Shown here: piece after piece, positions 51,765-60,259 of the stretch
Layout of the letters: each line of letters begins with the position of its first letter
Numbering within the stretch: the stretch's first letter is position 1
Assembly: GCA_964371075.1 (NCBI GenBank)
Contig: CAYJKN010000002.1
Location: 782,447-846,446 of the forward strand
Direction of reading: 5' to 3'
From: UTCHB3 sp964371075
GTDB lineage: Bacteria; Bacteroidota; Ignavibacteria; Ignavibacteriales; Ignavibacteriaceae
Length of the DNA stretch: 64,000 nt
Made by a program: the position numbers and the translations under genes
The notes under the pieces: model-generated
What the model was told of the DNA's origin: nothing
The model's database searches: none
Seen by the model: the letters and a program-made list of their open reading frames with translations, nothing else

Positions 51765-51973
51765 TTCCCTGGAAGGGAATCAATATTCGTAGCGTCCTGA
51801 TTGCCGTCTGCAACACGATTAACCGTAAGAGGGATAGTTCCACGGATGACACGGATTGAGCACGGATTTTCACGTAGGTGTTTTAAAATATCCTCGAAGA
51901 GGATTTGATATTCGTAGCAGAATTCGTTAGCCTATCGATGCTCTATACTCCGGAGGAGTTATATATTCGTAGC
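51765..51973. repeat. Three hairpin elements with differing stems and conserved ATTCGTAGC tail
   Basis: Element 1: TTCCCT-GGA-AGGGAA (51765-51779), tail ATTCGTAGC at 51784. Element 2: ATCCTC-GAA-GAGGAT (51890-51904), tail at 51910. Element 3: ACTCC-GGA-GGAGT (51947-51959), tail at 51965. Stems differ in sequence but keep pairing and a three-base purine loop. Tails are identical. After elements 1 and 3, a second shared block follows (GATTGCCGTCTGCAACACG). Between elements lie CACGGATnnCACGGAT fragments of another dispersed repeat. The gap from 51654 to 52210 holds no gene that I can support. Confidence 0.75.
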
Positions 51974-52210
51974 GTCTTGATTGCCGTCTGCAACACGGAA
52001 TGTCTTTAGGGGACGCAGATACACGCGGATTAAACAGAGTTACGCGGAGGGGAATTTTATCGTGCACATCTTTTTCCATCGTGAATATCGTGTTCAAAGA
52101 GGTACGGTTCCAAAGTTTCTTAACTTCTATCAAAAATTCCATGTTTTTTAATTAAGTTAAACAACCAAAAAAAAATGATGTTTAAAAATGAAACTGATCA
52201 TTCTGAAATC

Positions 52211-54010
52211 ATGAACACCAAACCAATAGTCAAAATAAAAACAATCTTGCTCGTAACCATACTCTTTATTTTACAGAGTCTCCCCGGCTATTCCACAATC
52301 CGATATGTAAAAGCCGGAAATCCAACACCTTCATATCCTTATACAACCTGGGCAACAGCATCAGATTCAGTCCAAAAGGTAGTTAATATCTGTCTTAGCG
52401 GTGATACTATAATGATTGGAAGTGGTGTATATACTGAATGTGTTAAATCTGAAAGAGTAAATTTTTCGCTATCGTTCGTGGGAACAGATGTTGACAGTTG
52501 TTTATTCGATTTATCGAGTTACCCTCCAGAGGGTGGGTCTTTTAAATCTATAAATACTTCACACGATATAGTTGTGAAGAATTTGAGTTTCACAACAACA
52601 ATTCAAATTAATGACCACTGGGGTGTGTTTATTGGTCACCCAAGTAACACAATCAATACAAAAATAATGGAATGTAATTTCAGAAATCTTAAAAGGTGTA
52701 TTTATGGGTTCATCATAACAGGAGAGATTTCGAATAACTATTTTTACAATATCACAAATACAATTCAAGTGAGTGATGCCCCTTCATCGGGAGAATATAT
52801 CAATATCAAAAACAATACTATTGTAAGATCGCTGAGTTGGGGTATAAGCTGTAAATTTGGAAATATTTATAATAACTGGATTATTTTGGAGCAAGGAGAT
52901 GGAATTGTCGGGAGTAGCCTTTTCGCAACCAATTTAAAGGTGTATAATAATTTGATAACAAAATACTTCCACGACCCTTATGAGCGAGGAATAACATGGG
53001 TCAGAAGCAAAATAATTAACAATGTAGTAATTGGGATGGCAGAAGGAATCTCTCCGGAAAGAGGAACTGAAGTTAAGAATAATATAGTTGCCAACTGTAG
53101 CAATACAGCTATAGATTTTTACAATTCAAACTCGGTCCAAGGTAATGATATAAACTACAATTTGTTTTATAATAACAAAAAGATTTCGAGTAATCTTTCG
53201 TGGTTTAACCCCGACACAACAATCTACTATACCTCAGACCCGATGTTTGAAAACCCGGACAGCAACAACTATCTGCTTCAGATGTTTTCACCTTTGATTA
53301 ATGCCGGTGACCCAAACATCCTTGATGTTGATGGTTCAAGAAGCGATGTTGGCTTATATGGAGGACCATACGGACAGAGTTATGAATATAAAGATTTACC
53401 TCCCAAGAAACCAAAAGTAATATCAGCCACCAAACTTAAAAATAAAGTGAATTTCCACTGGCGGGGAGGTACAGAAGCTGACTTTAACTCATTCTCGCTT
53501 CACAGAAACAGAGACCCATTATTTATCCCAAACGACAACAACAAAATATATTCAGGTATTGATACACTTTTCACAGATTCACTGACAGACCCAACAGGCA
53601 GTTACAGTTATAAACTGACATCAAAAGACAATCAAGGGAATGTAAGCAAACTTGACAGTGTAACTGTGGTAATAACAGGAATCTCTGCTGAAGAAGGAAG
53701 CCCAACACCTGAAAGAATATATCTATATCAAAACTACCCTAACCCGTTTAACCCCTCAACAAAGATAAAGTTCTCTTTGACAGAAGAATCAGAGGTAATT
53801 CTACGAGTATATGATGTTAATGGTGAATTAGTTACAATGCTTCAAAACGGGTGGCTCCCGGCAGGAGAGTATGAAAGGAAATTTTCACCTGCAACAATCG
53901 GAACGATAAAAGACATCGCGTCAGGAGTATATTTTTACAATTTGTTGGTTAGAGACAAAAATTTGATCCCTTTATTCGTCAAAACAGAAAAGATGATGTT
54001 TCTCAAATAA
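52211..54010 (+). CDS. T9SS-secreted right-handed beta-helix protein
   Basis: 599 residues from the ATG at 52211, which begins a clean signal peptide (MNTKPIVKIKTILLVTILFI, cleavage near GYST); an ATG 12 codons upstream is possible. The N-terminal IRYVKAGNPTPSYPYTTWAT and GDTIMIGSGVYTE are typical of parallel beta-helix proteins. The helix body has repeated N-rich turns (IKNNTIVRS, IYNNWIIL, VYNNLITK, IINNVVIG, VKNNIVAN). An FnIII-like domain (KPKVISATKLKNKVNFHWRG) and a T9SS sorting domain follow (YLYQNYPNPFNPSTKIKFSL to GVYFYNLLV). It is secreted and probably binds or cleaves polysaccharide; no catalytic set is identified. Confidence 0.87.
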   Translation: MNTKPIVKIKTILLVTILFILQSLPGYSTIRYVKAGNPTPSYPYTTWATASDSVQKVVNICLSGDTIMIGSGVYTECVKSERVNFSLSFVGTDVDSCLFDLSSYPPEGGSFKSINTSHDIVVKNLSFTTTIQINDHWGVFIGHPSNTINTKIMECNFRNLKRCIYGFIITGEISNNYFYNITNTIQVSDAPSSGEYINIKNNTIVRSLSWGISCKFGNIYNNWIILEQGDGIVGSSLFATNLKVYNNLITKYFHDPYERGITWVRSKIINNVVIGMAEGISPERGTEVKNNIVANCSNTAIDFYNSNSVQGNDINYNLFYNNKKISSNLSWFNPDTTIYYTSDPMFENPDSNNYLLQMFSPLINAGDPNILDVDGSRSDVGLYGGPYGQSYEYKDLPPKKPKVISATKLKNKVNFHWRGGTEADFNSFSLHRNRDPLFIPNDNNKIYSGIDTLFTDSLTDPTGSYSYKLTSKDNQGNVSKLDSVTVVITGISAEEGSPTPERIYLYQNYPNPFNPSTKIKFSLTEESEVILRVYDVNGELVTMLQNGWLPAGEYERKFSPATIGTIKDIASGVYFYNLLVRDKNLIPLFVKTEKMMFLK

Positions 54011-54025
54011 AATTTGCCTTTTTCA

Positions 54026-54085
54026 TGGGGTTTAATCCCAACCCTATAGGTTTAAATTGCCCGGAATTGACAAACCAATAGCCTC
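54026..54085. repeat. Hairpin plus CTAT(T/A)GGTTT intergenic element (degenerate copy)
   Basis: TGGG (54026-54029) and CCCA (54037-54040) flank GTTTAAT. CTATAGGTTTAAATTGCC follows at 54044, matching CTATTGGTTTAAATTACC at 55685. ACCAATAG occurs further on. It is a degenerate member of the family at 55665-55756, 59452-59600 and 63372-63404. Confidence 0.55.
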
Positions 54086-54106
54086 TGAATTAATACGAAA
54101 ATAATA

Positions 54107-55537
54107 TCAGAGGCTTACGGAATAGGCAAGCAGAGAAGCAGGAATAAAGTTTAGGTTCAAATCGCCTGATTCTTTGTTGCCTGTTTTGTCAATTGTCGTC
54201 ACGAGGGCAGATTTTAAGTTATTCTTTTTACAAAAGAAAGAGAGGCTTTTTAATTCTGATGGTTTCTCAAAATAACGGTTGCTCCATTTGATTTCAACGG
54301 CGTATGTTGGTTTTAGCTTAAGATCATCAAGTAAAACCAGATCAACTTCACCATTACTTTTCCCCTGGCTCCATCGGGCATAATAAGGTTTTATTTCATC
54401 CTTATAGAACAACTGTGACATGATCGCAGTTTCAACCATGTTACCAAAAGAATCATCCACAGGAGATGCAGGAGTAAAAAGAGCACTTCTCAACGACGGA
54501 TTTGTGAGGTAAACCTTATAGAATGTTGCCCGCCTGAATTTTTTTCCTGTATCATCCACTCTGTTCAAAATTCTAATGAGGAAAGCAGCCTCAAGATATT
54601 CGAGGTAACGCTTCAAAAGATTTTTGTCAACACCGCTGGTCGAACTTAAACTCTCCAAAGATAATTCATTGCCCGAATTGTAGGCAAGTGTAGTGAAAAA
54701 TGAGTTAAGTTCCTGCACATCTCTGATACCATATAAACTGGGTAAGTCACGAAGCAATACCTTGTCGATAATGTCACTTTTAATGTATCGACCGGGGTCT
54801 GATTGAATTATTTTGTTAAAAATAACTTCAGGATAACCACCAAAGTTTATATAATTTATAAACTTGTTATTCAACTCCTGGATATTAGGCGAAGTAAATT
54901 CGGATATTGGAAAAACGGGATTACCGTTGTTAACCTTTTCCACCAGGTGATCAAGTTTCAGGAGAGCAAGATACTCCCTGAAAGAAAGAGGTGGAAGTTT
55001 AAAATCGGTAAACCTTCCGGCTCCGCTTTCCATACTTTTTAGTTTGAGAGCAGCCGAGGCAGAACCTGATACAATAAATTTTGTATAGGGGTAACTATCG
55101 ACAAGAGATTTAAGGTGGATCTCCCAATCTTTTAAATATTGTATCTCATCAAAAAAGAGGAAACAACCTTTTGGGTCCTTGTTTCCACTTGCTTTAAGGG
55201 AGAGATGGAAAAGTTCTTCAAGTCCACGATAATTATAGATCGGGTTTTCAATGCTTATATAAAAAACTTGATTGGGTGGTATCTTCTGATTCAACAGATT
55301 CCCAATCGATTGGTGCATCAGAACAGTTTTCCCCACGCGTCTTGGTCCCATAAGGATGACCGCTCTCCTGATGGTGGTTTCCTCCACAAGCTCCTGGAAA
55401 CCTGAAAACTGCAGTCTTTTTTCAAACGGTGCAAAAAATTCAGCGGGTTGCCCGGAGGTCCACCAGGGATTTTCAAATTGAAGTCGTTGAATAATCAACT
55501 CTTCTGAGACGAGTTTAAATTGGATATTTTTATTCAT
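54107..55537 (-). CDS. AAA-type ATPase with DUF4143 C-terminal domain
   Basis: 476 residues from the ATG at 55537. An upstream in-frame ATG would place the first 20 codons inside the palindromic promoter block, so it is rejected. Walker A is LMGPRRVGKTVLMHQ (about 68-82), Walker B is CFLFFDEIQYLKDWE (about 126-140), and sensor I is FIVSGSASAAL. The AAA domain passes into a winged-helix-like part and a C-terminal DUF4143 region with GEVDLVLLDD and TYAVEIKWSN, a D...ExK arrangement as in PD-(D/E)XK nuclease folds. These ATPases are abundant in Bacteroidota and archaea and lack a settled function. A single-gene unit among secreted-protein genes. Confidence 0.87.
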   Translation of the reverse strand: MNKNIQFKLVSEELIIQRLQFENPWWTSGQPAEFFAPFEKRLQFSGFQELVEETTIRRAVILMGPRRVGKTVLMHQSIGNLLNQKIPPNQVFYISIENPIYNYRGLEELFHLSLKASGNKDPKGCFLFFDEIQYLKDWEIHLKSLVDSYPYTKFIVSGSASAALKLKSMESGAGRFTDFKLPPLSFREYLALLKLDHLVEKVNNGNPVFPISEFTSPNIQELNNKFINYINFGGYPEVIFNKIIQSDPGRYIKSDIIDKVLLRDLPSLYGIRDVQELNSFFTTLAYNSGNELSLESLSSTSGVDKNLLKRYLEYLEAAFLIRILNRVDDTGKKFRRATFYKVYLTNPSLRSALFTPASPVDDSFGNMVETAIMSQLFYKDEIKPYYARWSQGKSNGEVDLVLLDDLKLKPTYAVEIKWSNRYFEKPSELKSLSFFCKKNNLKSALVTTIDKTGNKESGDLNLNFIPASLLAYSVSL

Positions 55538-55550
55538 AACACCACAAATA

Positions 55551-55639
55551 TACAAATAATATCTTTTAAAATACATTATTTGTATACTTTTGATCAAAAT
55601 AAGATAAAATTTTAGTTTTTTTGAGATTATTTGGTGATT
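55551..55639. repeat. ATPase promoter region (89-bp direct repeat, right)
   Basis: Partner of 51665-51753. It contains the perfect inverted repeat TACAAATAAT (55551-55560) / ATTATTTGTA (55575-55584) and, on the minus strand, TATATTTG about 10 nt before the ATPase ATG region, resembling the -7 element. It is likely the promoter and operator of the ATPase gene. Confidence 0.75.
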
Positions 55640-55664
55640 TAAATAGATTTTTTCTGATTGATTT

Positions 55665-55756
55665 CGTTGGGTTGAAATCCAACGCTATTGGTTTAAATTA
55701 CCATGAGGGACCCAACAAATAGTCCCGATACATCGGGAAATTCATTCACAGGAGTC
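55665..55756. repeat. Paired hairpin elements with CTATTGGTTT tail
   Basis: CGTTGG (55665-55670) and CCAACG (55679-55684) form a stem followed by CTATTGGTTT (55685-55694). A second, inverted element is CCCGAT-AC-ATCGGG (55724-55737), whose other side reads ATAGT, the complement of the CTAT tail. GAAATTCATTCAC flanks it. The remainder up to 56178 is AT-rich. I see no gene there, although a 72-codon open frame exists at 55804. Confidence 0.7.
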
Positions 55757-56178
55757 AAACCAAGCAATAATCAGCTTTACGTTCTTTTTTTCGGCGTAAT
55801 TTTATGAGGTATGTGAAAATTTTTCGATTTAGATTTTTTGTTTCTCTTGCGTATTTAATTTTAATTTCGTATGATAACCCCACAGAATATTTTTTATTGT
55901 TTAGCTCTATTAAATCATTTATTACAGTTATTCACAAGGGAAATGATGCATTGGTGGAGTATTGTCAATTCCTCATATTATCCTGTACTATTACGGAAGA
56001 TATTTTCTCTTATCAGAGATGATTGTCTCACTTTTTTTGAGATAAACTTCTTAACATCTCTTTTCAATACCGATCCCGGTTTAAGGGGATCCCCAACTTT
56101 TTTGTGCCTTCTTGTAACTCATCTTTATCAAAACCTGTATCCATCTCCATCAACACAAAATTATTGTGAGGAAATTAT

Positions 56179-57768
56179 ATGTTCAATTTGAAACATTTTC
56201 AATTTCGTTTGGGCTTTTTGCTTCTTTTGGTCGTTACTACTGAGGTTAGTGCCCAATACTTTGATACATTGATATTTAAGACTTATGGTTACTATTGGGA
56301 AGAATCGGTTCTGTACATGGGAGATCAAAACGATGACGGTTTTGATGATTTCCTTGTTTGTGCAATGGATTCAATAAAAGGACCATATGGCAAAGCTCGT
56401 TTTTTTTACGGTGGAAACCCCCTAGACACAATTCCTGAATTCACTATTCCTTTTTTTACTCCCAGGTCTATCGTAGCATGTGATATCAATAGGGATGGAT
56501 ACCGGGATATAGTGGCACAACGATTGAATCCCTTGTATCCGATTGTGCATAATGTGTATTTTGGCGGACCACAACTTGATACGATTGTTGATTACTCTTA
56601 CGCTTTTCCTGATACAGTTGAAAAAAATGCAATTTTCCAAGCGAGGAACTGGCCGGTGGATTTTGACGGGGATGGATACGAAGAGTTGATTATTACATCC
56701 ATGTCGTTATTTGTTACACGCAAAGGTCCCTACGCCGGAATTTTTGTATTTAAGACAAACAATAATCTCTCTCCAATGGAATACAAGATAATAACTGATT
56801 TTCCTGATACTCTTTATACCATTGCTAATGCCGAAAAGTATTTCGGAGATATAGACGGAGACGGGAAAGATGACATGACCTTTTACCAACACGGGGTTTA
56901 CACGACCTTGGGATTAAAGGATAGACGCCGGTTTTATTATGGTAATGATTCCCTTGATTTTACACAATACTTCGAATTCAGTGATGACACGCTCCGAAGT
57001 ACGCGTTTAATGTTTATTACTAATGATATGAACAAAGACGGGAAAGATGAAATCGGAACGCTTACAAGCGAGGGTTCACAATATCCAACAGCCATATCGT
57101 ACGGAACCCCGAGACCACCTGACATAACCCCTGATGTTTTACTTAGAGCGGGAATCCAATATGCAGCAGGTTTTTCACCCGGAGATGTAAATGGAGACGG
57201 GTATAATGATTTGGTGAAATATTTGCCTTATTATAACCAAGCTCTTTTCCTTGGTGGAGCCAATGTATCGGGATTGGTTGAAAAATACTACTACGCGAGG
57301 AGTAGTTTTTTTGGATTAAATTTTGGAGGAAGAGTTGGAGATGTGAATGGAGATGGGATTGATGATATCTGTATCGGGGAGAATGGGTTTTATGAACATT
57401 CACCATCCGGACCGGCAGGGTTTGTATATATTTATAAAGGAAGCAAAACACCGGTCTCAGTAAAAAATGAAGATGATGAAAATCAAGAAATTGACGAACT
57501 TGATTTGACTGTATCACCAAATCCCACCAATGGGCCGGTTACACTACGATTCACTATGCCTGACTCGGGTGTTATTCAGTTAAAAATTCACGATATGCTT
57601 GGACAGGAGATATTTAACAAAACACTTTACAAGGAGAAAGGAGGTCACACAGAAATAATCAATTTTAAGGATATAACAGCATCAACAGGGATATATATAC
57701 TTTCACTTGATCTTGAGAAAGGGGGTAAACATCAAAACAAAAATGCGAAAATTCAATATATTAAGTGA
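56179..57768 (+). CDS. T9SS-secreted FG-GAP/integrin-like propeller protein (copy 1)
   Basis: 529 residues. Signal peptide (LGFLLLLVVTTEVSAQ, cleavage before YF). Seven calcium-loop motifs of the DxNxDGxxD type are spaced along the body: DQNDDGFDD, DINRDGYRD, DFDGDGYEE, DIDGDGKDD, DMNKDGKDE, DVNGDGYND, DVNGDGIDD, which suggests a seven-bladed propeller. The C-terminus is a T9SS sorting domain (VSPNPTNGPVTLRFTM, MLGQEIFNK, GIYILSLDLE). It is a tandem paralogue of the next gene, 79 bp away. It probably acts in surface adhesion or glycan/protein binding; no enzyme motif. Confidence 0.88.
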   Translation: MFNLKHFQFRLGFLLLLVVTTEVSAQYFDTLIFKTYGYYWEESVLYMGDQNDDGFDDFLVCAMDSIKGPYGKARFFYGGNPLDTIPEFTIPFFTPRSIVACDINRDGYRDIVAQRLNPLYPIVHNVYFGGPQLDTIVDYSYAFPDTVEKNAIFQARNWPVDFDGDGYEELIITSMSLFVTRKGPYAGIFVFKTNNNLSPMEYKIITDFPDTLYTIANAEKYFGDIDGDGKDDMTFYQHGVYTTLGLKDRRRFYYGNDSLDFTQYFEFSDDTLRSTRLMFITNDMNKDGKDEIGTLTSEGSQYPTAISYGTPRPPDITPDVLLRAGIQYAAGFSPGDVNGDGYNDLVKYLPYYNQALFLGGANVSGLVEKYYYARSSFFGLNFGGRVGDVNGDGIDDICIGENGFYEHSPSGPAGFVYIYKGSKTPVSVKNEDDENQEIDELDLTVSPNPTNGPVTLRFTMPDSGVIQLKIHDMLGQEIFNKTLYKEKGGHTEIINFKDITASTGIYILSLDLEKGGKHQNKNAKIQYIK

Positions 57769-57847
57769 GCTATTTCAGCCGTTTTTTGTTAAAAAATTTA
57801 AGAATTTTACTGTTTAAGAGGACACTCTGTTTTTATATGGAAATTAT

Positions 57848-59419
57848 ATGTTAAACAAAAAGTATTCTTTCTTCCGATTTGTCCCCATATCGGGGTTGTT
57901 CCTTCTGGTAATGACAGTTACAACCGAAGTGAATGCCCAGTACTTCGACACCCTTATTTTCAGAACAAACGGTTTATATTGGGCAGAATCAGTCATATAT
58001 ATGGGGGACCAAAATGATGACGGATGTGATGATTTTATGATTACTAAGATGGACACAACAGCGTCCGGCTCCGAAGCCAGGTCCTATTTTTATTATGGGG
58101 GCGACCCAGTTCCCGAAACACCAGCCCTCTATTTTAGGGCATTTAATCCGATATCTATCACGGCATGCGACATTAACCGGGATGGATACAGGGATGTGAT
58201 AAGTCACAGGAGAGATGTAATCAATACATATCCAACCAGCTATGATATATATCTGGGCGGACCGAATATAGATACGATTCCTGATTTTATAATTTACCAC
58301 CCCGACAGTAGCAAATATTCAATTTTACATGGTCGAGATTGGCCAATTGATTTTGATGGTGATGGATGGGAAGAGTTTGTCACTTATTCATATTCGTGGC
58401 ACTATTACTTTTTCAAAACTTCGACCGATATTCAACCGGTCGATTACCGGGTTATAAAACCTGATTCCGCGTATTCAAATTACAAGTATTTGTGGAATCT
58501 TGTCTGGTTTGTAGATCTTGATGGTGATGGGAAAACTGACTTCTCGCCTGTAATGTGGAAATCCAGTCCACATGTAGATATCCGAAGGTTTTATTACGGT
58601 AATTCTGAATTTGACTTCTCTCACTACTACCAGTTCTCCTCTGACTCTGTATTTGAACCTCAAGCAATGTTCTTAATCAACGATATGAACAACAATGAAA
58701 AGGGTGAAATCATAGTTTACCTTTCCAATAGTGGAAGTGGCGGACAGGCCCTCTCTTTCGGAACACGCCCGCCCGATATAATACCGGAAGTAACGATCAG
58801 TACAAACGGACTGGGAGGGGAAGGAGTATCCCCCGGTGATGTAAACGGAGATGGTTATGGCGACATGTTAAAATTCATCCTGTATGACAGTTATGGATTA
58901 TATTTAGGTGGTAGCACAATTTCAGGACTCGTGGCAAAACTTTATGTTTCCCATGTTTTTTTAAGGGATATAAATTTTGCCGGGAGAGTCGGAGATGTTA
59001 ACGGAGATGGGATTGATGACATTTGTGTAGGTGAAAATGCATCTACAAATCACCAATCGATACCCGACGGTTATGTATATATCTACAAAGGTACCAGAAA
59101 ACCTGCTTCGGTTGAGGAAGAAGTAGTGAAGAAAACAGATGAAAAAAATATAGAAGTTGCAATATCACCAAATCCAACTAATGGAAAGCTGAACATTCAC
59201 TATTCACTCCCTGATTCAGGTATGCTGAATGCAGAGGTATTTGATATTCTCGGGCAGAGAATATATAACAATTCAACACAGGAAGAGAAAGGTTCCCACT
59301 CAAAAGAGTTAAATATTCAAAACTTTGCCGGAACAAGCGGTATATATATTTTCCACTTCACCCTTGAAACAGGTGAAAAGACTTTTACAAAAAGTGTTAA
59401 GGTTCAATTAATAAAGTAG
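57848..59419 (+). CDS. T9SS-secreted FG-GAP/integrin-like propeller protein (copy 2)
   Basis: 523 residues, collinear with the upstream gene: both mature proteins begin AQYFDTLIF and reach YMGDQNDDGxDDF. Loops: DQNDDGCDD, DINRDGYRD, DFDGDGWEE, DLDGDGKTD, a degenerate DMNNNEKGE, DVNGDGYGD and DVNGDGIDD. Loop 5 has lost the pattern that copy 1 keeps, so it probably binds one calcium fewer. T9SS tail: ISPNPTNGKLNIHYSLPDSG and GIYIFHFTLETG. A local gene duplication with strong divergence in the loops between blades, as for surface-exposed proteins under diversification. Confidence 0.88.
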   Translation: MLNKKYSFFRFVPISGLFLLVMTVTTEVNAQYFDTLIFRTNGLYWAESVIYMGDQNDDGCDDFMITKMDTTASGSEARSYFYYGGDPVPETPALYFRAFNPISITACDINRDGYRDVISHRRDVINTYPTSYDIYLGGPNIDTIPDFIIYHPDSSKYSILHGRDWPIDFDGDGWEEFVTYSYSWHYYFFKTSTDIQPVDYRVIKPDSAYSNYKYLWNLVWFVDLDGDGKTDFSPVMWKSSPHVDIRRFYYGNSEFDFSHYYQFSSDSVFEPQAMFLINDMNNNEKGEIIVYLSNSGSGGQALSFGTRPPDIIPEVTISTNGLGGEGVSPGDVNGDGYGDMLKFILYDSYGLYLGGSTISGLVAKLYVSHVFLRDINFAGRVGDVNGDGIDDICVGENASTNHQSIPDGYVYIYKGTRKPASVEEEVVKKTDEKNIEVAISPNPTNGKLNIHYSLPDSGMLNAEVFDILGQRIYNNSTQEEKGSHSKELNIQNFAGTSGIYIFHFTLETGEKTFTKSVKVQLIK

Positions 59420-59451
59420 CGGAGTATCGAAGTAACAGAGTGGCGGCTGAA

Positions 59452-59600
59452 AAAACAAAACCAATAGTCCCGATTCATCGGGAAATTCATTCGGAGGAAA
59501 ATATGGTGAGATATTAATTTTTTGATTAGGGTTATCCCCTGATCTGCCCTTTTTCGTTGGGATGAATCCCAACTCTATTGGTTTAAACAACCAAAAAATA
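59452..59600. repeat. Hairpin elements with CTATTGGTTT tail
   Basis: Inverted element ACCAATAGTCCCGATTCATC (59460 on), with CCCGAT-TC-ATCGGG, then GAAATTCATTC as at 55738. Direct element: GTTGGGAT (59556-59563), loop GA, ATCCCAAC (59566-59573), tail CTATTGGTTT (59575-59584). Same two-element layout as 55665-55756 but in the opposite order. No gene is supported in 59420-59761. Confidence 0.72.
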
Positions 59601-59761
59601 CCCCAAACTGATTTCCCCATTTTCGAGGCAATTCAAATAAAATTTCCACAACAGAAAATTAATTAGCGAAAGTTTTGGTCGTTTATTATATTTCCTTGCG
59701 GTTTCAGAGTTTATTTGAGACAAATTAGACTAACTAAAAAACAACGAAAGTAGAGAGTAAA

Positions 59762-60187
59762 TTGGCTGTAGTTCAAAAAGGTTCACTCGTTACAATGCAC
59801 TATATTGGGACATTCCCGGATGGTGAAGAATTTGAATCATCTTATGGAAATGAACCAATCGTGTTCAGAGTTGGCAACAATGAGATCATCCCCGGATTGG
59901 AACTTGCAGTTTTGGGGATGGAAGTTGGGGAGAAAAAGGATGTGGCAGTTCCACCCGAACTTGGTTATGGGGAATACCGTGACAGCCTCGTTGTGGAAGT
60001 TGAAAAAGAGAAAATTCCCGATCTTGAAGTTGAGATCGGTGACAGACTCGAACTTGATGGCGAAGACGGAGAAAACATAATTATGACAGTTATTGAAATG
60101 ACTGACACCATAATTACTCTCGATGCCAATCATGATCTTGCAGGTGAAATATTAAATTTTGCCATTGAGATAGTCGAGATCAAATAA
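59762..60187 (+). CDS. FKBP/SlyD-type peptidyl-prolyl cis-trans isomerase
   Basis: 141 residues. The FKBP pattern is VVQKGSLVTMHYIGTFPDGEEFESS (3-27), IPGLELAVLGMEVGEKKDVAVPPELGYGEY (about 43-72), then an insert-in-flap segment VEKEKIPDLEVEIGDRLEL and a closing strand FAIEIVEIK. The short length and insert match SlyD-like chaperone isomerases, but the His/Cys-rich metal tail of SlyD is missing. No signal peptide, so cytoplasmic. The start is TTG with GAGAG upstream; no ATG precedes the domain. Confidence 0.9.
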   Translation: MAVVQKGSLVTMHYIGTFPDGEEFESSYGNEPIVFRVGNNEIIPGLELAVLGMEVGEKKDVAVPPELGYGEYRDSLVVEVEKEKIPDLEVEIGDRLELDGEDGENIIMTVIEMTDTIITLDANHDLAGEILNFAIEIVEIK

Positions 60188-60205
60188 TTTAAGTAGAAGC
60201 ATTTT

Positions 60206-60233
60206 TCAGCAGGGCACAAAAGTGTCCTGCTGA
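60206..60233. terminator. Strong hairpin after the FKBP gene
   Basis: TCAGCAGGGCAC (60206-60217), loop AAAA, GTGTCCTGCTGA (60222-60233): a 12-bp stem with one G-T pair. No U-run follows on either strand, so it may stabilise the mRNA 3' end or terminate inefficiently. Confidence 0.5.
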
Positions 60234-60259
60234 GATAAAAAGAAAGTCAGGAGTTCATT

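Noticed and set aside
55804..56022. 72-codon ORF between the ATPase and the first propeller gene
   Set aside because: The N-terminus is faintly signal-like, but there is no ribosome site, composition follows the AT-rich gap, and an overlapping second frame is equally long. No family resemblance.
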